Below are positions 10,961 through 22,004 of a stretch of 64,000 nt of DNA, piece by piece. Location of the stretch: positions 38,126,825 to 38,190,824 of the forward strand of contig OY735215.1 in assembly GCA_963457665.1 (NCBI GenBank), in the 5' to 3' direction. A program made the translations under genes and the position numbers. Numbering within the stretch: the stretch's first letter is position 1; each line of letters begins with the position of its first letter. Below the pieces are notes generated by a model. That model saw nothing but the letters and a program-made list of their open reading frames with translations, had not been told where the DNA came from and did no database searches. This DNA is from Thysanoteuthis rhombus (lineage: Eukaryota > Mollusca > Cephalopoda > Oegopsida > Thysanoteuthidae).

Positions 10961-11650
10961 AGAATATGTACCATGCTTTATCACATGACTTGTGTCGATT
11001 TTGCAAATGTCAGGGACGACTCTACCGAAATTTAGAGCAAAAATACTCATGCAAATAGATCATAAAATTACGTCAGTGGAGGTGTTGAGTGGCAGAGTGG
11101 TTATCGACACAGAAAACAGAATCGGAATCAGATTTTGGGGAAAGACTGCTTACTTTCTTTTCACAGTAATACCCTTTGGTATGAATCCACTTTTGCCCAA
11201 CCAAGCTTAGGGTATATATCAGGACAGTTGAAGACCTTTGTTTTGACGTCAACCCAGCATCCCATTGCAATGTGAACCTATAATTGCTACATAAACTATG
11301 AATGAGGAGGAATCCCCGAAGTAAGATGCTTTCATGGATCGTCCAAATGAAGACAAAACCATTGCCTAATATGCTCTGTCTCATGGAACGACTGTTTATT
11401 ATTACAACCGTATATTTCGGTAGATAAAATTACCTTCAGTTATGACGAAGCAGATTTCAATCAAAATTTCATGGTCTTAAACCCCCTCTTTTTTTCCTGT
11501 TTTTGTATCTGGTCTATTAGACGACCACATTTGTTGTGGTGTTTTTTTGGTTACTCCAAGTGTCGTCTTATCTGCTGAAATATACGGTATCAATTGTAAC
11601 TTTTAAAAGGACATGAGATAGGCTGGAAAACGCAAGAAGGGAAAATTCTA
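10961..11650. other. No recognised feature
   Basis: Overlapping short open frames on both strands at 10849-11384 lack motifs. No repeat copy was found elsewhere in the window. Confidence 0.45.
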
Positions 11651-12125
11651 ATGTTTCATCATCATTGTAATTATAATTAACAGCATCAGCCTTTTAGCGT
11701 CCGTTGTTGGATATGTACCTTTTCTAAGATTCACCGAGCATCACTATCGTGGGCGTCAAGGAGCCAGTACTTTCTCAACTAATCTAGTTAGTCGTCACAC
11801 CATCTTATATTTTGTCAGCCCCGATTTCGGATATAATCTATGGGGATCCACGTTATGAGTCATGATTTTTAGCAGTTGTCTGACATTCTCACAACATGAC
11901 CAGCCTGTTGCTTTTCGTGTTTTCTTACGGCTTATCTCGGACTCCCGTCTTTCCTTTAGTATACTTTGCAGTCTTGTGATATCTCCACGTGAGGTTGAGC
12001 AGGATTATCTCGTGTGCACATTGTAGGGTTCTCAGTTTAACGTTTAGTCTTTTGGTTAGGATCCATGTTTCAGCTCCATTGGTGACTATCAGGGGGGTGT
12101 ATTCGGTGTTTACTTGTGTATAATG
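11651..12125 (-). mobile_element. RTE-like LINE 3' end, minus strand
   Basis: Inverted copy of the LINE end seen at 63119-64000. On the minus strand 12128-11925 reads N-G-A-E-T-W-I-L-T-K-R and later L-R-T-L-Q-C-A-H-E, which corresponds to G-A-E-T-W-N-L-T-K-R at 63396-63842, then a W-R-Y-H-K-T-A box. Downstream it passes through the R-M-x-x-N-R tail region with frameshifts and ends near a short CATCATCATT run. It is truncated at its 5' side and non-functional. Confidence 0.85.
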
Positions 12126-12640
12126 CAAGAAGTTTTATATAAAATCTCCGGGTCAAAGTTACGCGGGGTAGCATCATACTAGAATGTAAAAAGATATAAG
12201 ATATATAACTGATTTTTTGTTACAAAAAGCGGAGTTGCATTATATTCGATATCACATTGTAATCCAGTAAATACTGTATTTCATGGAATCGTGACAATAC
12301 TTCATCTCAGAACTTCATTCATGGAGAATTTTATCAAAATTCATCGCAATTCAATGGCTTTATTAAAATTCATTTGTTCTCAATACAACTTTTTTTCTTC
12401 TTCTAAATCCCTTAGCCGTTCGAACATTTATGATAGTTGAATCAATATATTCTACTGAAAGGATATTGAAAGCATTACGTGCACTGTACATACAGAGATA
12501 GGTAAGTGCATATATAGGTAAGTAACAAGTTTATAGATTTCACATAAAAGGCAGGAACAGAAGTATTTCACTGTGATCAGAGTTGCGTGTATATTCATAA
12601 ATATTTATGTCTCATTCTGTTTCATAATGGTATTTTTATT
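12126..12640. other. AT-rich DNA, nothing recognised
   Basis: No gene or repeat family is visible. Confidence 0.5.
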
Positions 12641-13900
12641 TCTTTTTCTTCTTTGCCTCTTTGAGTAGGATTTACTCTCTATATTTGTTTATATGTTTGA
12701 TTTTCCTTCAGGTTACATTTCTATTTTTTCTTGTTTCATTGTCCCTCCATTTTGTAGGGTTTTTCTTTCGTTTTTCCTTTTTTTTTTCTTCGATTTTCTT
12801 TTTATCTTTTTTCATTCTTTGATTCTTTCTGGGGTCACATTTCGATTTTTTACTTTTTCTAATCAATTTTATTTTGTTTTCCTTCATTTGGTTCTTTTTT
12901 CTCTTTATTTTTTCTTTCGTTCATTCTTTCTTTCTTTGAGTCATACTTCGATGCTCACTTTTTCATTCTTGCTTCATTTTGTTCATTTTGCTGTTACATT
13001 CTTTATGTTTTTTCCTCGTTATTTTTCTTTCTTCTTTTTCCCTTCCTTTCTTTTTTTTCTTTCTCCCTTCCTTTCACAATTTTTGTGTTTTGCCTTTATA
13101 ATTCGTTTTCTTTTCATTTTTCTCTTTTCTTGTCTACTTTTCCCCTTTTCTCTTTCTTTGTTCTTTTTTTAATTCATTATTTTCATTTATGACATTTTTG
13201 TGTCTTTGGGAAAATACTTTGATTTCTAATTCTTTCATTTCTTCTGTCTGTTATCACTTCTGTGTTTTCTTCTCTCTTTTTTTTTTCTTCCTTTGTATCT
13301 TGCTTTGGGTTATATTTCAATCCGTGCTCCTATCGTTGATTTTCATTCTCTCAGTCATAACTTTTCTTCACAATTTCACTCATTCTTCATTATTCGTACA
13401 ACTTCGCTTTTCTTTCATTCTCTTCACAATATTACGTTACCACTCATTCTTTCTTTCGTTGCTTAAAGTCACTTTTATATTCGTGCTTTTTTCATTCATT
13501 ATCTTCTTCCTGATTTTTTTTTCTTCTCTCCTTTTGCCACTTTTATCTACATTTTGGTTTATACCAAATTCATTCATCATTTCTTATCGTGTTCCTTTCT
13601 TCAGCCATTTTGAAACACAATCCATTATGTGCCTTACACTCCCATATTCATTCTTTTTAGCAACCTACTCCTATACATTCTCTCTCTCACTCTCTCTCTC
13701 TCTCTCTCTCTCTGTAACCCCTTCTACTCCCGTTTCTGTCTCTATGTCATTGTCTCTCTCTTTCCCTCCCTCTCTCTCTCCTTCTCTGTTTTTCTCTCTC
13801 TCTTGTCTTCCTTTTCTTATTTTTCTACTTCTACTTCAGAACATATTTCCTTGCTCTCTTTCTCATCCACTTTCTCTCTCCGTTGCCAACCCATACGAGA
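12640..13900 (+). repeat. 1.25 kb pyrimidine-rich tract
   Basis: The plus strand is overwhelmingly T and C with TTC, TTTC and TTTTC runs, ending in (TC)n at 13680-13713 and 13745-13802. A loose phrase with a CATTTCGAT/CATTTCTAT core followed by CATTTTGTT recurs every hundred or so bases (for example near 12714, 12838, 12945 and 13312), so it may be a decayed tandem array. The long Phe/Ser/Leu-rich open frames (159 and 248 codons) are composition artefacts, not genes. Confidence 0.85.
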
Positions 13901-14084
13901 GTAGATCAATGAGTCCGTGGTCTGACAGTTATTAGCCGAATTTCGATCTGGAACTTTCACAGTATAAAGGCCAATCGATGGGATTAACACTCAGACCTGA
14001 ACAAAGTGCATTAACAAGGAAAGTGATTATATAAGTAAATGCTTTTCTTCATCACGACATGATAATTTATTGATGTATCAACGA

Positions 14085-14455
14085 AACAGCGTATAACACT
14101 TGTCAGGAAATCATTTGGTATCAATAGAAATATACTGAAGTGCACATTGCCAACGTGCTTAAATTGTGAAGAGTACAATAGATGAATAATACCAGCTGTG
14201 GCGTACAGATGCAGAAGAACTAATTTAGAATCGCTCATAGAGTCGTGGAAAGGGCAATGGGGGGGATAATTAGGGTTAGGGTCGGGGCTAGGAAAAGATC
14301 AACACTGATGCAAAGGGAGACTACTGTGGATGATGTTACAAAAATACTTAGGCAACAAAAATGGAGATCTGAACACTGGGAAGAAGATCAGACCACAGAT
14401 TGAAGGAGAAAAATTGAAAAGTTACCGCTCGTCATAAAAGAAGATAGATAAGGCC
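14085..14455 (+). mobile_element. RTE-like LINE fragment, second family (copy 3)
   Basis: In sense frames it reads K-S-F-G-I-N-R-N-I-L-K, then L-P-T-C-L and I-I-P-A-V-A-Y, then further on I-L-R-Q-Q-K-W-R-S-E. This is the same order of motifs as at 6820-7130 (L-K-R-K-V-C-D-Q-C-I-I-P-A-M; I-R-Q-H-K-G). It is interrupted by stops and carries no GAT tail. It is followed by (TA)n at 14498. Confidence 0.7.
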
Positions 14456-14493
14456 ATTGTACAGTAATGGACTTATAATGGATGCTGCTAATG

Positions 14494-14497
<4 letters not shown>

Positions 14498-14579
<82 letters not shown>

Positions 14580-14608
14580 ACATAAATGTATGAGTGTGCG
14601 TGAATCTT

Positions 14609-14673
<65 letters not shown>
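14498..14673. repeat. Two (TA)n arrays with (TG)n between
   Basis: TA at 14498-14559, TG at 14560-14579, about 30 bases of mixed sequence, then TA at 14613-14673. Confidence 0.95.
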
Positions 14674-14675
<2 letters not shown>

Positions 14676-15130
14676 TGTACTTCCTTACAAAAATATTTCT
14701 TTTTTGAATTTCATTAGTCATTCACTCACTAATCTCCTCCGCACCAAGCAATTTTCCTGTTTTCTCTTCCCACTTCTCATTCCGCCCTTCTCTCTATGTA
14801 TAAGACTTTCCTGTTTTCCCATTCATACATGGAAACAGAACATCTTTCCGTCTTTACTTCTCCATTTTCTGAACTCTTTCTACTCTTTTAAACGCTTATA
14901 TCTTTACCTTTTCAATCTGTTCCTCTTCCTCCTTTTTTTTTCTTCCTTTCGCTAAAGCTGTCTTTGAAGTAATCAGTGTTGACGTTTGATTGCTTTAATG
15001 CATCGTTACAGCATTTATAAACATCGCGCGATTTACTATGGCCCGAAATAACGTCTCGGCCCATTGACTACCACTCTGGTCGGTTCAATTAATTTCTCCT
15101 CAGGGTGCAAAGAATAACACCCAATAGGAA

Positions 15131-15180
15131 CACATACACATACACACACACACACACATACATACACACGCACACACACT
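15131..15180. repeat. Interrupted (AC)n microsatellite
   Basis: AC-rich with CATA interruptions. It forms the low-complexity C-terminal end of the minus-strand open frame 15361-15089. Confidence 0.9.
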
Positions 15181-15429
15181 GAGTCAGTAATGCATCCAAC
15201 ACCTTAAAGCAGTACACCCCCTGCGCAAAGAAGCCCTCATATTCAGTATCCCTGGCTGTACATGATTTTTGCTGACAAGCGGAGTCGTGTACGAGGATAC
15301 TTAGCAGTAATAACGATGAATGTTTTGGCTTCCAATCTTTCATGACTGCAAGGGGATACAAGTCAGGTTAGTCACTCGATAGTAACCATCACGTGACAAA
15401 AGTGTGTGGGCAGCATGTTATGTTTGGGT

Positions 15430-15770
15430 GATCAATTGAGAGAATTAGAAAAAAAATGAATTAATAAATTACGTACTTCATCTTTTATTGGGCAGTGATA
15501 CACAAAAATGTTTGAATGGTCAAAAGCTAAAGGGATCGATTTAGCATAAACTTACATTGCACATCCCGTCTTAAAAAAACCCATGGAAGCGGATCGAAAA
15601 ACAAGAAAACTTCCTTTAGACGTAATGAGGATCCTTTTGTGCAGCCTGTACGCGTGATACATACATCACCAACAAGCCAGCAAGGTAGACCAACTTAAAA
15701 ACTGAAGAAAATCGTGTTGAAAGTTTTGAAGACAGTGTTGGTTGACAGTTTCTAATTTTCCATTTTTGGG
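15430..15770 (-). repeat. Unclassified repeat, copy 2 (shared with 10500-10960)
   Basis: Matches the two blocks described for the first copy. The 108-codon minus frame at 15616-15942 overlaps it and continues into sequence not shared with copy 1, so that frame probably fuses repeat and flank by chance. Confidence 0.6.
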
Positions 15771-16270
15771 GCATGGCTTTTGTGTCAGTAGAATACCTTG
15801 TTATGCAGAGAGTCGTGAAAAGACAATGCCTGTCAGCTTCCCTCATTAAAGCCAATGTCAGTCTATCCGCCTTTACGTCAACCTCGACTGGTTTTTCTTC
15901 TTGTTTGGTACAGCCTCCCAACTTTACTCTTCCTGTTCTCAAATCGTGTTCAAATGTCCCAGATCCCTACCCAGGTTTTTCTCTTTGTCGATTGATGGTT
16001 ATTCGGCGAGAAGAGAAATCCTCCCGTTCATGTTCTCGCTAAGTTGATCGCTGGGGATGAGCACTTGGATTATGTTGTTGCGATTCCAGTTGCACGGGTG
16101 GGATTGCTAGTTCCCAGCTCTACCCACTTCTTTTAACGGGGCTCGGGATCGGCAAGATGCCTTAAAGGGAACATTCTATTCCAGCATGGAATAAGTAAGA
16201 TGGCAGAGGATCCGAGTAATCACAATATATACAGTATATTAAGGAAAAGAATTCCAAGATATCATAGAAT
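15771..16270. other. No recognised feature
   Basis: Somewhat GC-richer than its surroundings. Open frames on both strands (15773-16042 plus; part of 15616-15942 minus) lack a recognisable motif. Confidence 0.4.
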
Positions 16271-16547
16271 ATGAAGAAACTAAAATGGCTGTGGACTGGT
16301 CATACTGCAAGAATGTCAGACAACCGCAAGACACCACAATTCATAACGTAGGTCCCCAGATATTAGATGCGAAATTTTGACCGACAGAAAGTAAGATGGT
16401 CTGACGATCTAGTCTAATTCAGAAAGTACTGGCTCTCTGACGCCCATGATGGAGAGTTTTTGCAAATTTTCGGGTAGATCTATGTCCAACGATGGATGTT
16501 AAAAGGTTCCTGCTGCTGCTGATGATGATGATGATGATGATGATGAT
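16271..16547 (+). mobile_element. RTE-like LINE 3' end with (CTG)n(GAT)n tail
   Basis: Starts with AAACTAAAATGGCTGTGG (sense K-L-K-W), then GCAAGAATGTCAGACAACCGC (A-R-M-S-D-N-R), then AGAAAGTACTGGCTC (R-K-Y-W-L) and GACGCCCATGATGG (D-A-H-D). It ends at a (CTG)n tract that changes into (GAT)n at 16518-16547. The sequence is frameshifted. This is one of the clearest examples of the family's tail. Confidence 0.88.
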
Positions 16548-16717
16548 CTTACTCAGCTACCAAAAGAGGGTGCACTTAACTTAAGTATTGTTTAAAATCC
16601 TCGGATAATTATTTATCATAATTCAAAAAATATAATAATTAACGAATTTCCCCATCGAACTTTCACTAATTCATCGTATCATTACTGCTGTCCGTCTCCA
16701 CGCCTAGGGTGTAGATT

Positions 16718-16946
16718 GGCCATACATTGGAAAGAAGAAATAACTTCCGACGTGGTTTGCACCCGAGCACTTTATCTTCAAGACCCCATTTAACGAAGAA
16801 ATCATTCCATATCAAAATACCCAGAGCTCCCTGGGTCACCTTCTCGGAGTTTCCTCGGGTATTCAAATTCTGCAACCGTTGTGGATGCATAATACATTGG
16901 AGAGAAGGGGTAGCCTCCAACAGGGTTTATACTCGAGCACTTTATC
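16718..16946. repeat. Imperfect 60-bp direct repeat, two units about 169 bp apart
   Basis: Unit 1 at 16718-16777 and unit 2 at 16887-16946 share CATTGGARAGAAG, a CTTCCGACGTGGTTT / CTCCAACAGGGTTT block and CGAGCACTTTATC. On the minus strand both read a similar peptide (I-K-C-S-x, then P-M-Y), suggesting descent from duplicated coding or repeat sequence. No family was recognised. Confidence 0.65.
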
Positions 16947-16949
16947 CTT

Positions 16950-17426
16950 AGGAGTATTGTTGAATTATTATAACATGAGTGCATTTTGTCCGACAAATTA
17001 AATGATACAACATGCTTTTGGAACCAAAGGTTTCACGAAAAAAAGGTGATTTACCTATGACAACGCAATGTTGCTGGATTTAATCTTTACTTTCCGGATG
17101 ATGCAGTATCAAGTTTTCCCAGCATTGATCCCTATTCTTAAGTTTGTTATCATTGGAAGAATTTCGGTTCTTTGATGCTTTTCATAATAGTGAAATAAAG
17201 AGGCAGAAAAACTATGTTATGCAAATCTCATAAAAATGGTTCTTTGATAGAGAACAAGCATTCGAAAGTCAGGCTTTTACGTATGCTCAAAAGCCGACCC
17301 ATGTTACCTGGGTGAAAGTTATAAATCAAGCATATATATATGTAATGCAACGCTCTTCCATAGGAATAGAGTACTCTGATCGATAGGGAATTTAAGATAA
17401 ATAAATATATGTTAAATTCAGCCTTA
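16950..17426. other. AT-rich DNA, nothing recognised
   Basis: No gene or repeat assigned; a short TATA run is present at 17332-17341. Confidence 0.5.
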
Positions 17427-17590
17427 CTGACCCTCCAGTGCAGAGGTAGGATATCAGCATCCGAGTGTGAAGTGAAGGTTTCAATCCTGCCTCGTGGTAC
17501 TGGATGGGATAACGGATAGACTATAGCCACACTGATGAGTTGTAATACAACGAAACAGCTGTCTGTGGATGACACACACACACACACACA
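17427..17590 (+). mobile_element. tRNA-derived SINE-like repeat, plus strand copy
   Basis: The head resembles a tRNA: CCAGTGCAGAGGTAGGATATC gives a loose A box, and GGTTTCAATCC at 17477-17487 is one or two changes from the B-box consensus, about 35 bases downstream. The body has CTATAGCCACACTGATGAG and GTTGTAATACAACG, and the tail is (AC)n then TA-rich sequence at 17572-17617. The second copy is at 4425-4590. Such pol III-transcribed elements depend on a LINE partner; none can be named here. Confidence 0.78.
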
Positions 17591-17674
17591 TACACATCTA
17601 TATATATACACACACAGGGAATCCTCCCTATTGATGGAGAATGTATATTATTAGGAATGGATATTTAATCCGAT

Positions 17675-18040
17675 AGAAATGGTTATGAATTGCGTAATAT
17701 CATTTTGAAACTCAATTTGAAATAATCTCCCCTTACTACACGGTAAAATAATCATTTGGCCACGACGACATAATAGATAGAATAATCAATTAAAGAAAAG
17801 AGGGCTGCAGTTGGAATCGAACCTTCGACCGATACGGTAACTGCTTCAACGTAGCGTTTCTCTTAACATTGAGTTAAATATCCGCTGGTAATGCAGTTCC
17901 TGCTGCAGCCTCATTTTCTCAAATTGTTCATTCTATTCACATTGTGTAGACCAAATGATATATTCAACGTGTAACAACGGAAGATAATTTCAAATCGAGT
18001 TAAAAAATGATATTACGCAATTTATAATTATATATATTCG
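17675..18040. mobile_element. Inverted-arm element around a tRNA-like core
   Basis: The left arm (17675-17807) and the reverse complement of the right arm (17895-18040) align over about 130 bases. They share a 20-base stretch that differs at only one position, AATTGCGTAATATCATTTT, then AATTTGAAAT, then ATCATTTGG, then GGCTGCAG next to the core. The 17808-17885 segment between them is tRNA-like on the minus strand. It could be a head-to-head pair of SINEs, one with a truncated head, or a foldback element with an internal pol III promoter. Related loci are at 38140-38360 and 62270-62560. Confidence 0.75.
17808..17885 (-). other. tRNA-like core (pseudo-tRNA / SINE head)
   Basis: On the minus strand there is a perfect B box, GGTTCGATTCC, at 17813-17823 and an A-box-like AACTCAATGTTAAGAG at 17861-17876, spaced as in a tRNA gene. 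The acceptor arms do not pair well, so this is not a functional tRNA gene. Confidence 0.7.
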
Positions 18041-18103
18041 TGTGTGTGTATATATTTTTGTATGTTTGTAATGGAGATATATATGTGTGTGGGTGTCTTG
18101 TGC

Positions 18104-18160
18104 GTATGTCCCGTGTGTGTGCGTGTGTGCGCGCGCATGTGCGTGTGTGAGCTTGTGTAC
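18104..18160. repeat. (GT)n with GCGCGCGC insert
   Basis: Alternating GT with a short GC-alternating run at 18128-18136, the kind of sequence prone to a Z-DNA conformation. It lies next to other GT-rich sequence from 18030. Confidence 0.8.
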
Positions 18161-18642
18161 GTCCATCTGAATTATGATTTATTACTAGAGAATAACTCTA
18201 TGATGACAGGAATGCGTTGGTGCTGAAGGAAGTCTCTTTCAGCGTGACTATGGAAAAAGAACGCGGATGACTGTCCATAATTCTTCATATGTGCAATTGC
18301 TACCTTTCAGGAAGTAGAAGAGGCCATATCCGCATCTTCCAACGTTAACTTAACGAGACGTTTATTCAATTAAAGGAGTCAGGAACGGATACGAAGGGAA
18401 AAAAATCGCCCCGCGCAACGAATTAGTTCTGTCATCATAAAATTGAAGCCCATAATTCATTGTAAACAAATACTTGAACAGTGCAATTGTGCAACGTTAT
18501 TTAATGCTTGTGTCTCTTCAACAAGAAATAGCGGAATATACAGAAGTGAAGAAAAGATAATAAATTGAAATTGTGGAGAATATACGTTGCAGAAAAGAAA
18601 AGAAATAGAGACAAAAGGGCTGAGACGGATAGATGGGTAGAT

Positions 18643-18728
<86 letters not shown>

Positions 18729-18754
18729 TTATATATATATATATATATATATAT
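18643..18754. repeat. (AC)n-(AT)n microsatellite
   Basis: Short AC followed by about 100 bases of AT with a few single-base interruptions. Confidence 0.95.
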
Positions 18755-19552
18755 GATAGAGATAAAGATGTATAAAAAGATTGAGAAAGATCGATAGATA
18801 GAGAGAATCAGAGACAGAAAAAAAAAGGATATTGATAGTTACGAAGAGTTAGATGGATAGATACATACGTAGAGACTAAATGGTAGATATAAATATGAAC
18901 GAATTGAGATAGATAGATAGATAGGTATGTGGATAGATAGATGGATGGATATGAAAAAAATTAAGATAGAGGCGAAAAGATATAGATGGATCTGAATAGA
19001 TGTATGTGAACAAACATAGAGAGCAAGGTAGAGATAGTTAGGTACATTGATCGATAGACCCACTAAGACAATTAAGATAGAAACAAAAAAATATATAGGT
19101 ACGAACAAACTTAGATCTGAACAAAAAATAGACAAAAGGGGATAGATAGATATGAACTGGTTGAGATTGATGGATGATAGATACTAACAGAGATAGACAA
19201 ATATATAGATAGATGAGAACAAATTGAGATAGATAGATGGATAGATTTGAACAAACTAAGAGAGAAAAAGAGACCGATAGATTGATAAATAGATTGATAG
19301 ATATGAAAATAAAATAGAAACAAAAAGATAGATATCTGAACCGATGTATCTGAACAAATATAAAGACAAAGATGGAGAGATATATAGAATGATAGATAGC
19401 TCAGAATAAATAAGCTATAAGATAGAGATCTGATCAAAGATGAGAAAAGGAAAAAATAGACAGACAGATAGATAGATAGATAGAGAGATAGATGTGTAAA
19501 AACAAAGAGATATACAGAGATCTAAACAAACTTCGATGGACCTTACAGACAA

Positions 19553-19583
<31 letters not shown>

Positions 19584-20275
19584 GAAAGAGATTGATGGAT
19601 AGATATGAACAAAAATAGAGACAGAAAGATATTGATCTGAATAAAGATGAGAAGATAAATATTAATTAAGTAAAATACAGACAAAAAGATATAGATTTGA
19701 ACAAAATTAGATCTGAACAAAATTAGATCCGAACAGAGATACACAAAAGGAGATAGATAGATAGATAGATAGATAGATACATACATACATACATACATAC
19801 TTACATACATACATACATACATACATAGACAGATAGATAGATAGATAGATATAAACAAAAAATGGAAACAAAAAAGATATAGATATGAACAGACACGGAA
19901 GATAGATATTTAAAGTTAGCGTGATTTGATATAGGAAAGTAAGTACGGCTTTACCAAATAGATTTATTTGTCTATCCACCATTAAATTGAAACTTCTCTA
20001 TCTGTTTGCGTCTCTCAATGAAATTCAAGCTGCTTTGTTTGGGAGAGTTTGGGGTGTGATTATGGTCTCATGAGAAATGGAGAGAATAGATACATATTGA
20101 TAGGTAGATACATAGATAGAAAGAGAGGGAGAATGAAAGAAGGATAGATATGAATAGACCAAGATAGATAGATAGCAGTGAATGAAACGAGGATGAATAG
20201 GCCATGATGGAGATAGATAGATATGAAAAAGATAGATAGATTGATAGATAGATAGATAGATAGAAAAATAGTTGA
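18755..20275. repeat. GATA-type compound satellite, about 1.5 kb
   Basis: Dominated by GATA/GACA-like tetramers broken by AGAAACAAAAAGAT and GATMTGAACAAA phrases that recur irregularly. Contains a pure (GATA)n at 19755-19780 that passes into (CATA)n at 19780-19826 and back to (GATA)n, plus (GA)n near 19553-19585. The block near 19950-20000 (ACCAAATAGATTTATTTGTC) is repeated at 20297-20320, so the far end has its own larger repeat. Minus-strand Ser/Ile/Leu/Tyr-rich open frames are satellite translations. Confidence 0.9.
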
Positions 20276-20504
20276 CCAAGGCAAACACGCTTAGATCGAC
20301 CAAATAGATTTGTTTGTCCAATTGCTGTACATTTGATGCCATCTTTTACGGTTTATTGGAATCTCAGATTGAAATTTAATCTTGCTTTTTTTCGTGAAAA
20401 AAAAAATGTTTTTTTGATGGAAAGGGAGAGTGAATCCAAGGCAACAGATCGTGTTTTTTTTTACGAGATAGCTGGTTATTCTCATGATCTAGAAGAACAT
20501 GGTT

Positions 20505-20650
20505 TGGGGTCCGTGGAAGAGCAAGTGACCTAGCGATTAACTACGTACAGAATGGAATCGGCGAGCCAAGTTCAAACCCCTGCTGAAATTGTCTGCGTTA
20601 GTTCGCTCTTTTGACGTAGGAAAAGAGCGTGGTTCCATCTTCTTACTCTC
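20505..20650 (+). mobile_element. tRNA-like SINE head
   Basis: GACCTAGCGATTAACTACG at 20527-20545 resembles an A box and AAGTTCAAACCCC at 20568-20580 resembles a B box, with tRNA-like spacing. Downstream sequence of some 400 bases is comparatively GC-rich and carries the 117-codon open frame 20629-20982, which I do not recognise. No second copy was found in the window, so this is a weaker call than the other SINE-like units. Confidence 0.45.
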
Positions 20651-20982
20651 CCCAGATATGGGTAAAACGACAGAGCAGACTGAGCTCTCTAGTCTACGGA
20701 AGGCAATCAATCCAGACGAACCCAGGAATAAGGGTTGAAAACTTGGACAAGGAGCACACTGGGAGGGGGGATTGGATACCTAATTCCGGCAGCTCTTGCA
20801 GCCAATCCGATGACACACGCATTTTCTCGCTTTTCATTTTGACATCAGTGAGGCCCAGAGTAGCATTGGACCCTAAGATACGCCAAGGCTTGCATATTAG
20901 GAGAGGCCTATTCGGTGTTGCACTATTGTTTACCGGGATACAAGAGGTTTACTTCATTCTGGGTTCTTTGTGGTATCTATAA

Positions 20983-21945
20983 AGCAAGGGGATAAATTAA
21001 CAGTATTAATCCTCAATCCAGATAACACGAAACGGTAAGTAGTGTGTGACCAGTAAGAACAGAGAATCTATGACCAGACCTAAATCAAACCCTGATTAAA
21101 TTAAGAAGCCCGTTTAAGTACCATGCTTATTTCTTCATGGTATCTCTAGAATAGGGTGAGTTACTTGAATGTGCTAATCTACCCTCAAAGTGACAAAAAA
21201 TGGATCCAGAGCTTGGAAATAAAGTTTATTTTAAGACCTCCCATTTTTTTTTCATTCAGTTCTTTTTTCTGCACCCTGGCCTTTATTGGGCCTCAAACCC
21301 AGCATACAATAAACCGCTTGTGCCTTTTATCACACGCCCTGAACAGTGCAAATTGGGTTGCCTACAAAAGTTACGAAATTCTGCCCTAACTGAATCCTTG
21401 TGATTTTGGGGATTGCCTGCCATCTTTGGATGTTAACGGTATCTCTAAGACTCAGCTATGTCCATCACGTGACTAGATAACAAGTGACATATATTGCTGA
21501 ACAAATTAGTACAATCTTACATTCATCTGCGCTCTGACAACTTTCGTGGTATGACAAAACCTCTTTTCAAGTTATCTGGTAATTGGAAAGAGTACTCGGA
21601 GATGTAGTTTGTTGTTTTATCGAGGGCACTGCTGATTCTCTCCGTCTGAATCACTGGGATGAGGATCATTATCAGTATATACGCTTATTTATTCGAACAG
21701 TAATTAATATGAAAAAAATACTAGTTGAGATCTAAATTTATTATTTATTTTCGATTCCTGTTGTTTACAGCCATCGGGTGTCAGTCTGAGCAGTTGCAAT
21801 AAAATGCAACTAAAATTAAAATGAAAAGACTACATGTCAAACATTAATAATGTATCATGTAATTGGAAACCAACGATAAAAAAGGTCAACCAAACTGTCA
21901 ACGTGGGTTTCTTGAGTTTTTGTATTAGTCTGTTTGGCTGGTTGG
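20983..21945. other. No recognised feature
   Basis: Includes short overlapping open frames at 21156-21403 around a TTGGGCC-containing stretch. Nothing was assigned. Confidence 0.45.
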
Positions 21946-21946
21946 C

Positions 21947-21947
21947 T

Positions 21948-22003
<56 letters not shown>
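21947..22003. repeat. (TG)n microsatellite
   Basis: Uninterrupted TG run of more than 50 bases. The open frames crossing it on both strands are artefacts. Confidence 0.97.

Positions 22004-22004
<1 letters not shown>

Noticed and set aside
12693-13935. Long Phe/Ser/Leu-rich open frames (159 and 248 codons) looking like membrane proteins
   Set aside because: They are translations of a T/C-rich tract; the composition explains both the length and the hydrophobicity, and no domain pattern is present.
14270-14281. TTAGGGTTAGGG telomere-like sequence
   Set aside because: Only two units, inside a degraded LINE fragment; chance is sufficient.
20629-20982. 117-codon mixed-composition frame after a tRNA-like head
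   Set aside because: Lies within a region that looks like the body of a SINE or other repeat; no motif, no splice signals. Kept only as a note in the SINE entry.
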